A stretch of DNA of 64,000 nt. Origin: Owenia fusiformis. Its lineage: Eukaryota; Annelida; Polychaeta; Sabellida; Oweniidae. The first letter of the stretch is position 1. Each line of letters starts with the position of its first letter. Shown here in pieces: positions 35,450 through 46,500 of this stretch. Where the stretch lies: positions 33,630,867 to 33,694,866 of the forward strand of contig CAIIXF020000008.1 in assembly GCA_903813345.2 (NCBI GenBank). Direction: 5' to 3'. Both the position numbers and the translations under genes were made by a program. The notes beneath the pieces are model-generated. The model saw nothing but the letters and a program-made list of their open reading frames with translations. It had not been told where the DNA came from and made no database searches.

Positions 35450-37811
35450 CTTATGTTTATTCATTTATTGACTATAAGATATTGCACTATATAATCCAAA
35501 AAATTATTTCTCATTTTCAAGGATTATCCATTGATTAACACACACAGGTATTTTTATTTTCCAAAATTCAGAGGGCTGGGAATCATTGTGCACAATGCTT
35601 TTGAATAATATAAATGCTGTTTTAAATAGGTTTAATGTATGCCAATAATTTCTCAAATTGTGTAAACTGCACCAATTCCTTAATTCCTAGAATGTTCTCT
35701 TGGAGGAATTTCCCAAAGTAATCCAATGGTGGGGTTCCAAGCAGATTTTGAGATAACAGGAAGGTTAATCTTTAATATACGAGGGTTGTCCCAGAAGTAA
35801 TGCAATTACTATAACACTGAAGTTGATGATACACTAACTCAAACATGAATGTCATTCCTACATCATCATCAAATTCAATTAGAGTCATTCTAAGGCCGCC
35901 TTTTTTTCAAGGACTGCAACAAAAATTGAAAAAGCAGTGGCGGAAGGAGTAGAAAATCAGGACAACATTTCAGAAAAAACATGTGGGTGGGTTGTTTGCA
36001 TCTTTGGATGTAAAATATAATGTCCTACATTCCAGATTATCATATTACAATGGTTGACAAGACATGATATTTATTATGGTTTAGTAGATCTCCTTTGTCC
36101 CTAGGTAGCAGCATATAAAATTTGAACCAAATCTGATCACTGGAATAAGGTTTTTCCCAAATGACAGCCATTTTGAAATTCAGCTGCCATCTTGAAAATT
36201 CTTTCTCGAACAAGGCAACTATGCCCCTTGGCATCAGCATATAAAATTTGAACCAAATCCGTTTACTGGTATTTGAGTTATGAAAGATTATGTTTTTTGA
36301 GGAAAAGTGGTGGCCATTTTGAAATTTAAATGCCACCTTGAAAATTGATTCTCAAGCAGAGCAAAAGTGTCCCTTTGCTTCAGCATATAAAATTTGAACT
36401 AAATCCATTCACTGTTTTTTGAGTTATCAATTATTTCCGAACGGACAGATGAATGGATGGATGAACTGACAGCTTTCCTATATTCCCCTCGAACTTTGTG
36501 GTGGGACAATAATTATGCTGCATTCAAGTTGCTGTTTATGCCATAATATCACACACTCCATACATTCATAGTATAAACACTACCATACTACTTCAATCCT
36601 AAGACATACATTCATATCCATCGTATTATTTGGCACCCCAGCTATACTACAACATGCACCTGTTTTAATCCTGAGAAAATAGCCAAAATTCAACATATGA
36701 CTGTCTGAAATCTGATACTTTCCCTCCTCCTTTATTAATGAAAACTCAGAAGTAATAATTTCCAAAGAACACAATTGGGCGGTAATAGAGTACTTAAATC
36801 ATTATTATTACACTAAATGCAATAATTTGCAACCTTTTTTAATTTGCTGCATCCTCGCGATAAATATCTTTCATTGGGTGCATGCTTTCCATTGCATATT
36901 AAACTAATATTATGATAATGAATGAAGAAGGAAGTGTCAGAGTTTTTTGTCATTTCATCAAGATAGCTTAGCGCATATTTTATGGGCATGTGAACTTTCT
37001 CTGTTCTTTTTACATTTCTCCTATTATTCTCACACATTTTACACAAAAAATGACGATCTATCATTAGATCAGATATAAGGTATGACTTTAGATCTATATC
37101 CAACAGTCTCTAATGGAAATAATAAGGATAATCAGGGAAAATGCTTCAATTCGGGGGCTCCTCTGGGAATTTTAGAATATTGTTTAGTTAGCTAAATCAG
37201 CCAATCAAAACTCTTGATTAAAGAAATCCTGGGTGAGGCCAATCAGAATCCATGAAAGAAAACATTTCGGGCTCAAGCAAGAAAGAATGACCAGATGTTC
37301 TGGGTTTTTGATCTCAGTGAGTTTCTTGGCAGAAATATGTCATCTTCAGATCTTCATGTCTGATTTTATCCAAAATCGCCAATATGGCAAGTGCTCCATC
37401 AAAATCGTTCGCAAGATATATGTTTTCGAATGGCATTTGGCGAATGGCGACCACTTATTAGACACATTGGACAGACAGACGCGCCAGGAATGACAATATG
37501 ACCCCACACTATGTGGTGGGGACATAAAAATGGATACAATAATGATAGGGGTAACCCTCAGATTAAGAGGTAACCCGCAGATATGTTTAATTTGTATTAC
37601 TTTATATATTTGCTTTTCCATGCTTCCATAGGTACAGCTGTCTGATCTCCCTGAAATGTGGTTGAAGAAGACAAAGACTTTAATCACAACTTGGGATCTG
37701 AAGAAAGTTGGCTGTTTTGAATTCGGCAATAGCGAGGAGTTTGCAGACAGGCTTGTAGAGATAGGTAATTTTATTATTGAGAAACTTCACTAATATAGGC
37801 TGATTATTAAA

Positions 37812-39102
37812 AAATAGAACCCACGGTCCTGTGCTCACAAAGTTTGGAACCTTCAGAGGAATGTATATCCTGACTTTCAAACAAAAATATTGATTTAGAT
37901 TTGTAGTCTCGAACTTTGAGAAACTTAGATAGCACAGTTGTGTGACCTAGTTTGATGACCCTTGACCTTGAAAATTTTACTTATTCAGAGCTCAATAAGG
38001 TCTTACGTGATTAAGCTGACCAAAATTTATATCCAAAAATCAATTTGAAAAATCAACTTTTTTGACCTTTGAAAGGTCACTGAAGGTCAAGTAAAGGTCA
38101 AATCCTAAAACTAATGTCAGATTTGAACTTCTGGTAATTTGTAGATGATTTTCCCAAATAATTTGGTCAAATTGAAGCAAGTTGAAAAATAACTTATTTT
38201 TAATGTTTTTTTACGTCAAATATCTCAAAAACGGTAAAAATTTGATGCTGACATACATTGAGCAATATGTAGGGAATGCTTAAATATAGTAATGATGTAA
38301 TTCATTGCAAGAAATGATCAAGTATAAGGCAAACTTTGAGATACTTGTCAATCACAAAACCTGCCATTGACTTAATACATGAGAAAGTCCTACTTTTTGT
38401 CAAATTTTATAGAGTAAACACCAAAAACTGTAATTCCAAGAGCTTTGAAATCTTCAGAGGACATAAGTTGCATATACAGCAACTACTACAAGTTATTTGA
38501 AAGTTCTACTTCAACAAATTGTCTAGTATTTACAGAAAATTTGACTTTTTGACGTCAAAATCGGCAATTTCTCGGAAACGGGGCGAACTTGGGAAATGGC
38601 GATGATAGGTCAAATAGGCATTATGGATATGCATAAAATGACTGTGGATATGACTCAATCCGAATAGCAGTTTTAATTTGTGTGGCCAATGTTGACGGAC
38701 AGACGGACGGACGGACCAACGGACGGACGTCTTGTAATATATAGATACACTGTCCCACATGTTTTGTTAAAGAGCAACTGAAGCATACAATCTTTCCACA
38801 AAGATAAATTCAGACCAACAGTTGGATATCTACATGATGTAGGTAGATTATAATTGATTTTATTTATTGTCATATCCAGTATTTAATTTATTATAGGTTT
38901 AAACCCATATTAATATTGAAGTCATATTTGATAAGTTTAGAATCCGGTATATATTAATTATAGGAAATACCCATATTAATATTTAAGTCATGATTGGTAA
39001 GATAAAAATCCATATTAGATATAAAACGGACGGACCAATGGACGGACCAACGGACGGACGGACGCCTGGTCGATCCCATAGGCTCACTGTGTGAGCCAAT
39101 AA
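37812..39102. mobile_element. ~1.3-kb insertion in intron 2 of copy C
   Basis: Gene B reads ggctgattattaaataaaaa straight across this point. Here 1.3 kb intervene, beginning acccacggtcctgtgctcac and ending ggctcactgtgtgagccaat. The interior has tgaaggtcaa-type repeats (also in the gene D intron 3 element) and two tetranucleotide runs (ggacggacggaccaacggac at 38704 and a similar run near 39027). It was inserted after the B/C duplication. Confidence 0.75.
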
Positions 39103-41068
39103 AAAATACACTCAAACTTTTTGCATGATGCAAGGAAGGCTGTACGCAGAGTTCTTAAACTTAATGTCATTAATTTTAAAGTATTTGCTCTAAAACTACC
39201 AAACAATCACACTGTGAAAACAGAGATATACAACAATTGACACATTTTGGTAAAAAGATGGGAATGCCTGAGCATTATTTTTTGTTAAAATAGTCAGTAC
39301 AACATCCCTGATAAATTTTACTAAGGATTAATGCACCATTCAAAAGTTTGCGTGAGATCCCCCATGCGGGCATGGATGGGGAATTTGACAAAAAAAATTT
39401 GGCCTGTCTAATTCCTTACCCCGGGGCCAAATAAATGTGTCAATTTCCTGACCCTTGGAGCGATAATTCTGGTGCAGTACTTTGTTAATGTCAATATTTT
39501 AATTAGATACACCATATACGGTCATAAGATTCTTCGCGGAAAGTCCACTACACTTGCTACAATTAATTTATGAATGAAAAGTTTGCTTACGATTTACATA
39601 TATAACACTGAATGTGCATATACTGTAAAAAATAAAATCAAAAATAATATTTCTTTTTCAGGTGGTTTGAAGGGTGTAACAGCTGACAGAGTTCATGAAT
39701 TCCTTCAAGCCATGAGGACAAAAACGGAAGAACATGACTCTATTTTTTCGCTCAAAGATCATTTGAAGAAACAATACTAAGTTGTTAGACAGCCATTCAT
39801 GATCCTGATGTGATGGAAATTTGGCGTTTGTTTTGGAGAAACCTATTTGAGGTAAACATGTTTTACAGCTGTAATTGTCTGCTTCATTTTAAACATTGTG
39901 TCATACAAATAACAAGGCAGTAGTATTAATAGATTTTGGCATAAATTATCATGACAAGTAACTAAAATTGGCATGTAATTAATCCCTATACTACTTATGC
40001 AAAGCAATATATTTCAAAATATATGTAGGCATCAAACTGTATTTTAAGTTTAATTCTCCTTAACATATGGGCCTTGCATTTAATGTAATTATGGTGGCCA
40101 ATTAAATATTGGTTTGGGATACTGGAAATTCTTTCTTGATCAGAGGTATTATGCCCATTTATAAAACATCAGTATATAAACTGGGCCCTGTAGACCAAAT
40201 TCAAAAGAATAGACTTTAATCATATAAATTGACCTTGAGGCATTTAAGTATCAAAAATTGAATTTTGTATGAAAAAATCAGAATACTGGTATTTGAGTTT
40301 TAAAGTCCATTAGAATTGAGTGGCCATACTGACAACTTCCTCTTGTGCAGAGGTCTTGAAGAGAATAAGGCAGACACTCTATATCCTTACTTGCACTTTC
40401 TATGTTATTTTTTATATAATCATTACACTCATTTTATTCTTAGAATAATATAAAATGTTTACCATATTGACATTATAGGTTTTGGATTTCAACTGTGATG
40501 GGTACATCAGCTTTGATGAATATGTTGTCTACTGGAAAGCCTGGAAATTGGACCCAGTTCAGGCAAAGATGCAGTTTGATTATATTGATACAAACCATGA
40601 TGGGAAAATCTCAGCAGACGAACTTGTTGAGGCCTTCACTGATTATTTGAGCAATTATACTGATATTGGAAATAGATTCTTTGGACCATTGCTTGACCTT
40701 TAAGAAGGAAGAAGTAGACTAAATTCAGCCACTGTAGTGAGCTAAAAAAGAATCACTTTGATATATTAAAAATGAAGAGGTTTCAAGATTTGATTTTCTT
40801 CTTAACCTGATATCTGCACATGATTTAATAACTTAGTTGAAATTAAAAATAAGAATGGATGAAATAAGTCTAGATCTTTTTAAAATGCACACAAAAAATA
40901 TTGTTTATCATTCAAACTTTTTATAGGTCTAAATAAGAAAGGTAAAGATGACCAAAAATATCAAGTCAAAATTAAGAAGATGAAAGGTCAAGAACAATTT
41001 AGGTCATTTAGAATCTTAGAATCTGGAGTCTTTAATTGAACTCTCAATTTCACCAGTCTTGTTACTCT

Positions 41069-42058
41069 TACAGTATTCGCCGTAATAAGTGCTTTTGAAA
41101 TTGAAATTCCCATTGTAACCCATTACAAAGAGGGCCCATATATTGAGAGAAGTCAAAAATCCCTGGGAATTTCATGTATTGGGATTTTCTTGGCAAAAAT
41201 GCCTAATTTGCAATGAAAGTGACAACATATTTTTACAATAATGATATGTATTGTTATTGAAGAGAATACGGTAAAGATCTCTAAAATAAAGCAAGAATCT
41301 AACTATATTGACAGTGATTGAAGAACTCCCTAGCAGAGCCCCTCGAGGTGAAGGAATTGTTTTTTACATTTATCTTCAATATTTTCACTATAGACTGTTA
41401 GATATTGATCTAAAGTTCAATTCAATTCAATTTCAATTCAATTCACTTTATTTATTTCATAATTCTTATATAAATATATAAGCACTAGTGCCAAAGGGAA
41501 AGGACCAAAAGTTGTAATGGAACTTAGCAAGAAAAAACAAGAGATTCCATATACACTATAAGAACAAGTCGCTAGACACCCTAGTGGGTATATGTTGCGG
41601 TTTAACAGAAAGTTATACTTTTTTTTTAATTTGATGACAGATCATAATTTTTCATGTAAAAGTCATGTAAAAGTTGAGAAATCTTAAAAAGAAACAAGAA
41701 AGTTCACGACCTTAACATGACCTTGAAGATCGCTGCATCAGCAAGATGTCGAAACAAATTTCTGAAACGTGATCATTTCCTTCATTCATTATGGACTATT
41801 TGAGATAATATTAGCTTAGTATGATGTGAGAAGCACCCACTGATAGATATTCATCGGGAGGATGCATCGATTTACAAAATGCGTCATGTTTTCTGCATTT
41901 TAGTGTAAGTTCTCTATTATCGCCCACTATATTTCTTTGGAAATTTGATTTTTTCTGATAGATTCGTTAAAACTAGGTCATTCCTCGATATTTCTTGAAC
42001 TCTGTGAAGCTGGTTAGGCGCTTATTAGGGGTGGGCCCTTATTAAGGCGATTACGGTA
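41069..42058. mobile_element. ~1-kb TIR element 3' of copy C, both ends present
   Basis: Left end tacagtattcgccgtaataa; right end cttattaaggcgattacggt, inverted with mismatches. The interior contains a retroposon-tail-like segment (about 41420-41500). Truncated relatives sit at the same place after genes B (28811) and D (49567), so the insertion predates the duplications. Confidence 0.75.
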
Positions 42059-42590
42059 TATCCTTTTTCCAGATGTGATATAATGATATCATTTTTCATT
42101 GTTTTATGACATTAGATTAGTAAAGAATATGTTCAATTTAATTTGTCTATTAGCAAATAATGAGTATATGTTAGATAACTGACAAAGGAGAATCCAAGTA
42201 TCCCGTCGGACATTTACCTAATTCAGATTACCAACTCAGACGCACAAATATATTTGAAAACATATTTATGAGGCTGTAGTGTTCTAGGTACATGCACTAT
42301 CATAAGTGTCTCAAGAAAAATGTGTCTGATGCTCTTTGCCCTCTGCTTTTGGTATACCATACAAAGCGAATCTTTTTTAGTTTTTAGATTTCTTCAATAA
42401 ATCAGGAGTTTACTTTGCCCTTTAAAGATGGGGTAAGAACATTTAATTTACGTGAACAGAATTGAACATATGTTAAAGCTGCTCAATCTCAAACAAAACA
42501 AACCCCCTCATGCAATGGCTAAATAAATCATTCTAATGTAAGAATTTTGTTTGACGCCAACTCTGCGATTAAGCAGCTTTAAGTTAAAAA

Positions 42591-43357
42591 CTAGATGATG
42601 GCAACTCCGCGGAGTAGCAAATCCCAACGAACAAAAAAATATCAATTACCGAATTCCAATCAATTATACTCATTACTTTGGTTAAAATTGAAAAATTTAG
42701 ATTTTAGAATTGCAAATTCCTGCAAAGCAGCCATTTTGAATTTTCTGAGGTACAAATCTGAAAAATAATACCATAATTGTGATCTACTCCAAAATTCCTT
42801 CAATTTGAGTATTATATAGCCATACGTTGAAGGGATCGCAAAATTATTGCGTAGTCCTACATTAGAAGGCCATTTTGAATTTTACAAGGCTCGAATCAGA
42901 AAAAAGATACAATATTTGCAATCTACTCTTAATTACCTTTCATTTGAGTATAATAAAGCTATACTTCAGAAAGATCCAAAAATTAGCGAAAATTTCTGTT
43001 TTCCTGACCCCTCATACACGGCCCCTGGGGGTCAGGATGAAAAACAAGGAATATATGTGAAATAGATAGATGTTTCGAATATATTACCAAAATTTCAAAC
43101 AATAATATTAATTACTTTGGTTTAGAATGAAAAATTTATGATTTTTGCGAAAAAGTCCCGTCATTTTTAAAGCGGCGGCCATCTTGACAAAATTTTTTTT
43201 GCGTAAAACTATTCATCAATATACATCTTTCCACCAAATATGAAGAAAATCCGTCAACTAATATTTGAGTTATCTCCCGGACGGACGGACGGAAGGACGG
43301 ACGGACTGACGGACGGAGGGCTTCACTATATCCCTACCGAACTTCGTTCGTTGGGAT
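42591..43357 (+). mobile_element. Pearl/HINE-like (Helentron-type) element in the promoter of gene D
   Basis: The empty site is given by gene B and reads gttaaaaataaattg. Here gttaaaaa is followed by ctagatgatggcaa and the sequence returns at aataaattg. A perfect 12-bp subterminal inverted repeat is present: atcccaacgaac at 42621-42632 and gttcgttgggat at the exact right end, 43346-43357. The interior has two diverged units (aattacttggttaaaattga-like and ggccattttgaatttt), then an ACGG tetranucleotide run at 43278-43320. This architecture, with insertion between two As, is that described for bivalve pearl elements and Helentron-associated HINEs. No coding capacity. Confidence 0.78.
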
Positions 43358-43528
43358 AATAAATTGTGTGAAATGTGTTTGGTAAAATATCACACTCAGT
43401 GTTTTTACAATAGATGTTCCCACCCCACTTCAAATAATGATCATGTCAGACAGAAACAATGTGTATACCTTAGGTGGACCTAGATAGAAAGTTAGTAGGT
43501 GTACTAAATCTTCACTTCAAACGCTGTG

Positions 43529-46500
43529 ATGGAAGATACAACTAAGCAAGTGAGTATAACATTCAGATTCTTTATCATTGCATTACTTTGTACATAAGTA
43601 TAACAACATGGTTTTATTATACATTCAATATTTAATTCTTTCACAATATATTTCTCATCACCTGAATAACATTGAACATAATGCCTTCCAATTCTTCCAA
43701 TTTCAGCTAAACTAAGTAGAATCTGGATTCCAAATATTTTGCACGCACACTAATGAAGCTATGATTGTAAACAGTCAAACACCTGTGATTTTGGAAAAGG
43801 GGCACAAGTTGTTTGTAAAATGAATTGGGGGAGTTAGTTCATGCATTTTTCTTATGTTTTTCATCTTAAAGTGTGCGCCAAAGTTTAAAACTGCTCTCGC
43901 TAACCTATATAAAGAGATTACAAGGTACAGGCTTCAGAGGTAAGTCAGAAAGGTGAACAATCTTCGTCCCATGTTGATTTCCCATATAATCGTAAACAGG
44001 CAAGTTTCACCATTGAAATTGAAAATTACTATTAGATACACTTTGTAGGTGTTATTAATGAGCTATTGAATGTATGCATCAATCAAATGGCTCATTTTGA
44101 ACATATAAAAAGTATTTGTGTTTTGTTTCCCAGGGAATCGTATTCCCACGTAGTACACACATAAATAGTGAACATCATGTAGTACTTGAATAGCCTGGTT
44201 TATATAATATTGAAGGGCATGTTGATTGTACACGCGAGTACATACATGAAGGCCTAATATTGATATTGCTTGCATACCTAAATAAAAGTAAACTCTTCTA
44301 ATCCCCTAATGTAAACACGGCGGTATACGTAGCCCGATTTATCGGAGACTTTAAAAACATTTTTTGTCATTTCATCAAGATAGCTTAGCGCAGATTTTAT
44401 GGGCATGTGAACTTTCTCGGATCTTTTTACATTTCTCCTATTATTCTCACAAATTTTACACAAAAAATGATGATCTATCATTAAATCAGAAACATAAGGT
44501 ATAACTTTAGATCATTAGAGAGATTTCGCACATAAGTGAAAGTACAACTTATACGTATACATATACTTTAAAGGGTCATGTCGAACTATTATATTTACTA
44601 AAATCAATTTCAAATTGCACTTAATGGAGCATAACTATTCCTGATATAGAGAAGCTCCATCAACTAGAGACTGTGAATGCACTGTCATCTGCATGTGTAT
44701 ATTATGCTCATTATAATTAAATGCTTGATTCCGTGTCCTAGTAGTTGTAGTGTATTATAAACACGATCCTTTAAAGTGAGTCATGATCCTTTAAAGTCAG
44801 TCATTACACAAACAAGTTGATTATTTCAAAGTTTTCATGATCAGTATAAGTTCAATGAACTTACAAAACGGTATATATACGAGATGATGAACGTATACAG
44901 TTGGATCTCCGTATAAAGCTTTACCTGAAGTGTGTGGAACAATTGACATCAAGCATTTTTTAAAAATAATTGGCTGAGTAGGAACAGTATCCAATCAAAT
45001 ACTTCAACAATCAATTTGAAACACCAATCAAACCAGTAGGTTCTAGCAATTCCTGGAAACGACCCATTCAGTAGCTCAACAAATGACATACAGGGTGTTT
45101 CATAAGGAGCGTCTCCAAAAAGTCAATTTGAGAAGAGATAGGTCTATAACATACGTACTATATATGAGCCTATTTTATTCTAGACAAACACATTTGGATC
45201 AACTAAACATGATACAATTCAAGAAAGAACAAATGGCATTCCTTTGACCTTTATTTATTACAGTCCGAGAAGATCTTTCCTGACGAAAAGCCCACATTAT
45301 GAAACAACTTGTACGTTTGCTTATAAGTATAAGTATACATTATAAGTTGTACTTTCACGTCGTGCGAAAACTCTCTAATATCTAACAATCTTTAGTGGAA
45401 ATAATAAAGATAATCGGGGAAAATGAATTCTTCAATTTGGGGGCTCCTCTGGGAATTTTAGAATATTGTTTAGTTAGCCCAATCAGCCAATCAAAACTCT
45501 CAATTAAAGAATTACTGGGTGAGGCCAATCAGAATCCATGACAGAAAACATTTCGGGATCAAGCAAGAAAGAATAACCAGATGTTCCGGGATTTTGATCT
45601 TGGTGAGTTTTCTTGGCAGAAATATGTCATTATCTTCAGATCTTCATGTCTGATTTTATCCCAAATCGCCAATATGGCAGGTGCTCCATCAAAATTGTTC
45701 ACCAAATGTGTTTTCCGATGGCATTTGGCAAACGGCAGCCACTTATCTGACACACTGGACAGACAGATGCACCAATACTGACAGTATGACCCCACACTAT
45801 GTGGTAGGGACATAAAAATGGATACAATAAAGATATTAAGGGGTAACCCGCAGATATGTTTAATCTGTATTACTTTATATATTTGCTTTTCCATGCTCCC
45901 ATACAGCAGGTACAGCAGGTGCAGCTGTCTGATCTCCCTAAATTGTGGTTGAAGAAGGCAAAGACTTTCATCACAACTTGGGATCTGAAGAAAGTTGGCT
46001 GTTTTGAATACGGCAATTTCACGGAGTTTGCAGACAGGCTTGTAGAGATAGGTAATTCTATTATTGAGAAACTTTACTAATATAGGCTGATTATCCAAAA
46101 ATACACTGCAACTTTCTCCATGATGCAAGCAAGGCTGTACGCAGAATTCTTAAGCTTAATGTCATTAATTCAAAAGTATTTGCTCTAAAACTACCAAACA
46201 ATCACACGTGAAAACAGAGATATACAACAATGGACACATTTCGGTAAAAAGATGGGGAAGGCCTGAGCATTATTTTTGTTAAAATAGTCAGTACAACATC
46301 CCTGGGGGATTCAACAAAAAAAAGTTTGGCCTGTCTAATTCCTTAAACCAGGGCCAAATAAATGAGTCAATTTCCCTACCCTTGGAGCAATAAATCTGGC
46401 CGAAAATTTGCAACCCCTGATCCTTCCACCATTTGAAATCTATTCTTAAACATCAGATATCCTTATAGTATACTAATGGTCGTGAATGTTGAGGGATACA

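Larger units (their letters stand above)
34931..40703 (+). pseudogene. SCP-like copy C, disrupted pseudogene
   Basis: Exon equivalents: 34931-34951, 37632-37764, 39662-39851, 40479-40703. Exon 3 is 190 nt instead of 191: one T is missing from the run at about 39752 (six Ts against seven in gene B), shifting the frame to a stop at 39778-39780. Independently, a TGG codon has become TAG at 39786-39788 in the ancestral frame. Either lesion would remove both C-terminal EF-hands. Exon 4 itself is still open (loops DFNCDGYISFDE and DTNHDGKISADE), and EF1 is degenerate as in B. The TATA of the shared promoter reads tagata, and the AATAAA of gene B is aataag here. Exon 2 has lost the duplicated gtacagcag at its start. 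Splice sites remain canonical, so a non-coding transcript is possible. Confidence 0.85.

Noticed and set aside
37346-37729. 127-codon ORF on the - strand
   Set aside because: Antisense to copy C exon 2 and its intron; the same shadow appears in part over gene D.
45559-46128. 189-codon ORF on the - strand
   Set aside because: Antisense to exon 2 of SCP gene D and flanking intron; no recognisable domain, and the + strand exon is homologous to the other four copies.
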